Source: JAXDBV01 sp034678415 (GTDB lineage: Bacteria > Bacteroidota > Bacteroidia > Bacteroidales > VadinHA17). From it: DNA of 9,127 nucleotides. Under the pieces are notes generated by a model, which saw only the letters and a program-made list of their open reading frames with translations, was not told where the DNA came from and ran no database searches. Both the position numbers and the translations under genes were made by a program. Shown piece after piece: positions 8,301 through 9,127 of the stretch. Within the stretch, counting starts at the first letter, position 1, and each line of letters starts with the position of its first letter. The stretch covers positions 1 to 9,127 of the forward strand of contig JAXDBV010000284.1 of the NCBI GenBank assembly GCA_034678415.1. Direction: 5' to 3'.

Positions 8301-8910
8301 ACTGGCTTCGGGTGCGGATGTGAATGTCATGGTGCTGGATACGGAAGTGTATTCGAACACTGGCGGGCAGTCGTCAAAAGCAACGCCTGCGGCTGCAGTG
8401 GCTAAATTCGCCGCATCAGGCAAGAAAACGAGGAAGAAAGACCTTGGTATGATGGCCATCTCCTATGGGTACGTGTATGTTGCCCAGGTGGCCATGGGGG
8501 CCAGCCAGTCTCAATGCTTCAGGGCTATCAAGGAAGCCGAGGCATATCCCGGTCCTTCCATCATTATTGCCTATGCTCCATGCATCAACCACGGGTTGCG
8601 CGCCGGCATGGGAAAAAGCCAGGATGAAGAGAGACGTGCAGTGGAAGCCGGCTACTGGCACCTCTACAGGTATAATCCCCTGCTCGAGAAAGAAGGCAAG
8701 AATCCTTTTATACTCGATTCCAAAGAACCTGACTGGAGTAAATTCCAGGAATTCCTGAACGGTGAGGTTCGCTATACATCCCTCAGGAAAGCATTCCCGA
8801 AAGAGTCGGTTGAACTGTTCAAGGCAGCGGAAGAAAATGCCCGATGGAGAACCGAAAGCTATAAACGAATGGCTGCCATGGAGTATTCCAGGAAACAGGA
8901 AACGGTATGA
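5356..8910 (+). CDS. nifJ: Pyruvate:ferredoxin (flavodoxin) oxidoreductase, single-chain
   Basis: This cytoplasmic 1184-residue homodimer-type enzyme oxidises pyruvate with CoA to acetyl-CoA and CO2, passing two electrons to ferredoxin or flavodoxin. All expected parts are present in order. Domain I holds YPITPSSTMAEY with Thr33, LQSEGGASG with Glu66, and Arg116, the equivalents of the substrate and TPP contacts in the Desulfovibrio africanus enzyme. Domain II is at about 260-415. The gamma-type domain begins near FYGLGSDGTVGANK (423-436). The EKR signature is at 676-678. Two ferredoxin-like [4Fe-4S] sites use Cys692/695/698/702 and Cys747/750/753/757. The TPP domain carries the proximal-cluster cysteines 815, 818, 843 and 1076, GDG at 967-969, and NTGGQSSKATP from Asn1001. 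No catalytic residue appears to be missing. The protein ends shortly after the TPP domain, so it lacks the roughly 50-60-residue C-terminal extension of the D. africanus protein. The ATG follows an A-rich leader ending CGGAG, and conserved sequence begins a few residues later. It is transcribed alone, ending at a strong terminator. The pyruvate assignment rests on overall similarity; a close 2-oxoacid substrate cannot be excluded. Confidence 0.97.
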   Translation: MAKKKEFITCDGNMAASHVAYMFSEVACIYPITPSSTMAEYVDEWSAHGRKNMFGDPVEVRELQSEGGASGAVHGALQAGALCTTFTASQGLLLMIPNMYKIAGELLPGVFHVSARTVAAHALSIFGDHGDVYATRGTGFALLASGSLQQIMDLAGVAHLSAIKSRVPFLHFFDGFRSSAEVQKIEVLQMEDMAKLVDYEALQQFRDRALNPENPVTRGTAQNPDIFFQAKESANRFFTAIPDIVEQYMQEITKLTGREYHPFTYYGAPDAENIIVAMASVTETTREVVDYLNKKGEKVGLITCHLYRPFSAKYFFKVYPKTVKKVAVLDRTKEPGANGEPLYLDLRDIFYDSGYKPVIVGGRYGLSSKDTTPAQVLAVFENLKLDKPKNNFTIGIVDDVTHLSLPVGEDILTTPEGTFEAKFYGLGSDGTVGANKNSIKIIGDTTDKYCQGYFAYDSKKSGGFTVSHLRFGDHPIRSTYLVNTPDFVACHVSSYIYKYDMLKGLKKGGSFLMNSIWDVEETMNRLPNNMKRYLAQNTISFYLINATKIADELGLGNRTNTIMQAAFFRIANVIPYDVAVKEMKKAIVKTYGHKGEDIVNMNNAAIDRGGSEVVKVDVPDTWKTLGADQKSEEADVPEFIKKVAIPINAQKGDDLPVSTFVGREDGTFPSGTTAYEKRGVAVYVPQWIPENCIQCNQCAFVCPHAAIRPFLLTDDEVKNAPAGMTVVEGKAGIKDYKFRLQVSVLDCTGCGNCVDNCPSKVKSLELKLLETQLGEVEHFNYLNNVVGYKDKVVPKDQTVKNSQFAQPLFEFSGACAGCGETPYLKIITQLFGERMIVANATGCSSIYGGSAPSMPYCFNYKSGRGPAWANSLFEDNAEYGFGIATGVEKLRGRIAEYMRAALSQDSLTPETRSAFTEWLAGMNDAARSEAASENVLKALAKEKHPLMAEIQKLKQYLVKKSVWIIGGDGWAYDIGYGGLDHVLASGADVNVMVLDTEVYSNTGGQSSKATPAAAVAKFAASGKKTRKKDLGMMAISYGYVYVAQVAMGASQSQCFRAIKEAEAYPGPSIIIAYAPCINHGLRAGMGKSQDEERRAVEAGYWHLYRYNPLLEKEGKNPFILDSKEPDWSKFQEFLNGEVRYTSLRKAFPKESVELFKAAEENARWRTESYKRMAAMEYSRKQETV

Positions 8911-8912
8911 CA

Positions 8913-8948
8913 AAATGAAAAACCCCGAACAATCGGGGTTTTTCATTT
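8913..8948 (+). terminator. Intrinsic terminator after nifJ
   Basis: A perfect 16-base-pair inverted repeat (arms 8913-8928 and 8933-8948, loop ACAA) begins two bases after the nifJ stop codon. The core is CCCCGA/TCGGGG, with an A-rich left arm and TTTTT at 8939-8943 in the right arm, which gives the stem plus U-tract of a Rho-independent terminator. Because the left arm carries five A's, the same structure could also stop transcription arriving from the right. It separates nifJ from ruvX. Confidence 0.9.
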
Positions 8949-8985
8949 GTTTACTGGTCAGACCGGTGAGAAAAACAGTTTTTCT

Positions 8986-8993
8986 TATTTTTG
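8986..8993 (+). promoter_or_regulatory. Candidate -7 box for ruvX
   Basis: TATTTTTG matches the Bacteroidota -7 consensus TAnnTTTG exactly and lies 20 bases before the ruvX ATG, giving a very short leader. No TTG is present at the usual -33 distance. Immediately upstream is an A/T hairpin (GAAAAA, CAG, TTTTTC at 8970-8984). A promoter is expected here because the nifJ terminator lies just upstream. Confidence 0.4.
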
Positions 8994-9013
8994 TCATTTA
9001 AGAATATATACCG

Positions 9014-9127
9014 ATGGGCAGGATATTGGCAATCGATTATGGAAAGAAGAGGGTTGGACTGGCAGTGACAGACATGACCGGGATTATTGCATCCGGACTG
9101 GCAACGGTGCCTGTGCGGGATATTTGG
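9014..9127 (+). CDS. ruvX: RuvX/YqgF-type putative Holliday junction resolvase / pre-16S rRNA nuclease, 3'-truncated
   Basis: The first 38 codons run to the right edge without a stop. The product begins MGRILAIDYGKKRVGLAVTD, the N-terminal strand and loop of the YqgF family (RNase H-like fold), with the predicted metal-binding Asp7 in AIDYGKKRVG. IIASGLATVPVRDIW follows, a pattern I associate with Bacteroidota members. Family members are about 135-150 residues, so roughly three quarters is missing here. E. coli YqgF is linked to maturation of the 16S rRNA 5' end and family members have been proposed to cut Holliday junctions; the sequence cannot tell which applies. The ATG is chosen because family homology starts at its second or third residue. 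It lies 65 bases beyond the nifJ terminator and is probably transcribed independently. Confidence 0.93.
   Translation, partial: MGRILAIDYGKKRVGLAVTDMTGIIASGLATVPVRDIW

Noticed and set aside
8416..8997. 193-codon open frame on the minus strand across the end of nifJ
   Set aside because: It is antisense to the strongly conserved TPP domain of nifJ, runs through the intrinsic terminator, and its translation shows no recognisable domain.
1..9127. CRISPR arrays, tRNA or rRNA genes, insertion sequences, attachment sites
   Set aside because: No regularly spaced repeats, cloverleaf-like segments, transposase motifs or terminal inverted repeats were seen on either strand.

Overview
The window looks like a chromosomal segment of an anaerobic member of the Bacteroidota, probably Bacteroidales. 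The evidence is a Bacteroidota-type RuvX N-terminus, a Bacteroidota-type exported C69 dipeptidase, A/T-rich start regions with little Shine-Dalgarno signal, -7 boxes of the form TAnnTTTG, and two oxygen-sensitive Fe-S systems (an HgdC-type activase and pyruvate:ferredoxin oxidoreductase). Base composition looks moderate, with A/T-rich spacers. I see no transposase, integrase, tRNA, rRNA, CRISPR array or phage gene.

Layout. (1) Positions 2-3286, plus strand: the 3' part of a very large gene for a 2-hydroxyacyl-CoA dehydratase activase-type protein. It joins an HgdC/BadF-type ATPase domain, a four-cysteine linker, a DUF2229-type region and an HgdB-like C-terminal region. The frame is open through the left edge, so the true start lies outside. 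(2) Positions 3287-3416: a short convergent spacer with one weak hairpin. (3) Positions 3417-5036, minus strand: an exported C69-family dipeptidase. (4) Positions 5037-5355: a divergent regulatory region with candidate promoters for both flanking genes and a possible 24-codon leader ORF. (5) Positions 5356-8910, plus strand: a complete single-chain pyruvate:ferredoxin (flavodoxin) oxidoreductase, nifJ/por. (6) A strong intrinsic terminator at 8913-8948. (7) From 9014 to the right edge, plus strand: the first 38 codons of ruvX (yqgF).

How the genes relate. These appear to be separate transcription units rather than one operon. The activase and dipeptidase genes converge, the dipeptidase and nifJ diverge, and nifJ is closed by its own terminator before ruvX. 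PFOR makes acetyl-CoA, CO2 and low-potential reduced ferredoxin. HgdC-type activases take such electrons and use ATP to push them to even lower potential. A physiological link through the ferredoxin or flavodoxin pool is therefore plausible, but it is inference. The dipeptidase would supply amino acids from outside the inner membrane, which fits a peptide-fermenting lifestyle. I did not find a clearly new system. The least-understood item is the giant activase fusion with its several cysteine sets, which has no separate dehydratase subunit in view.
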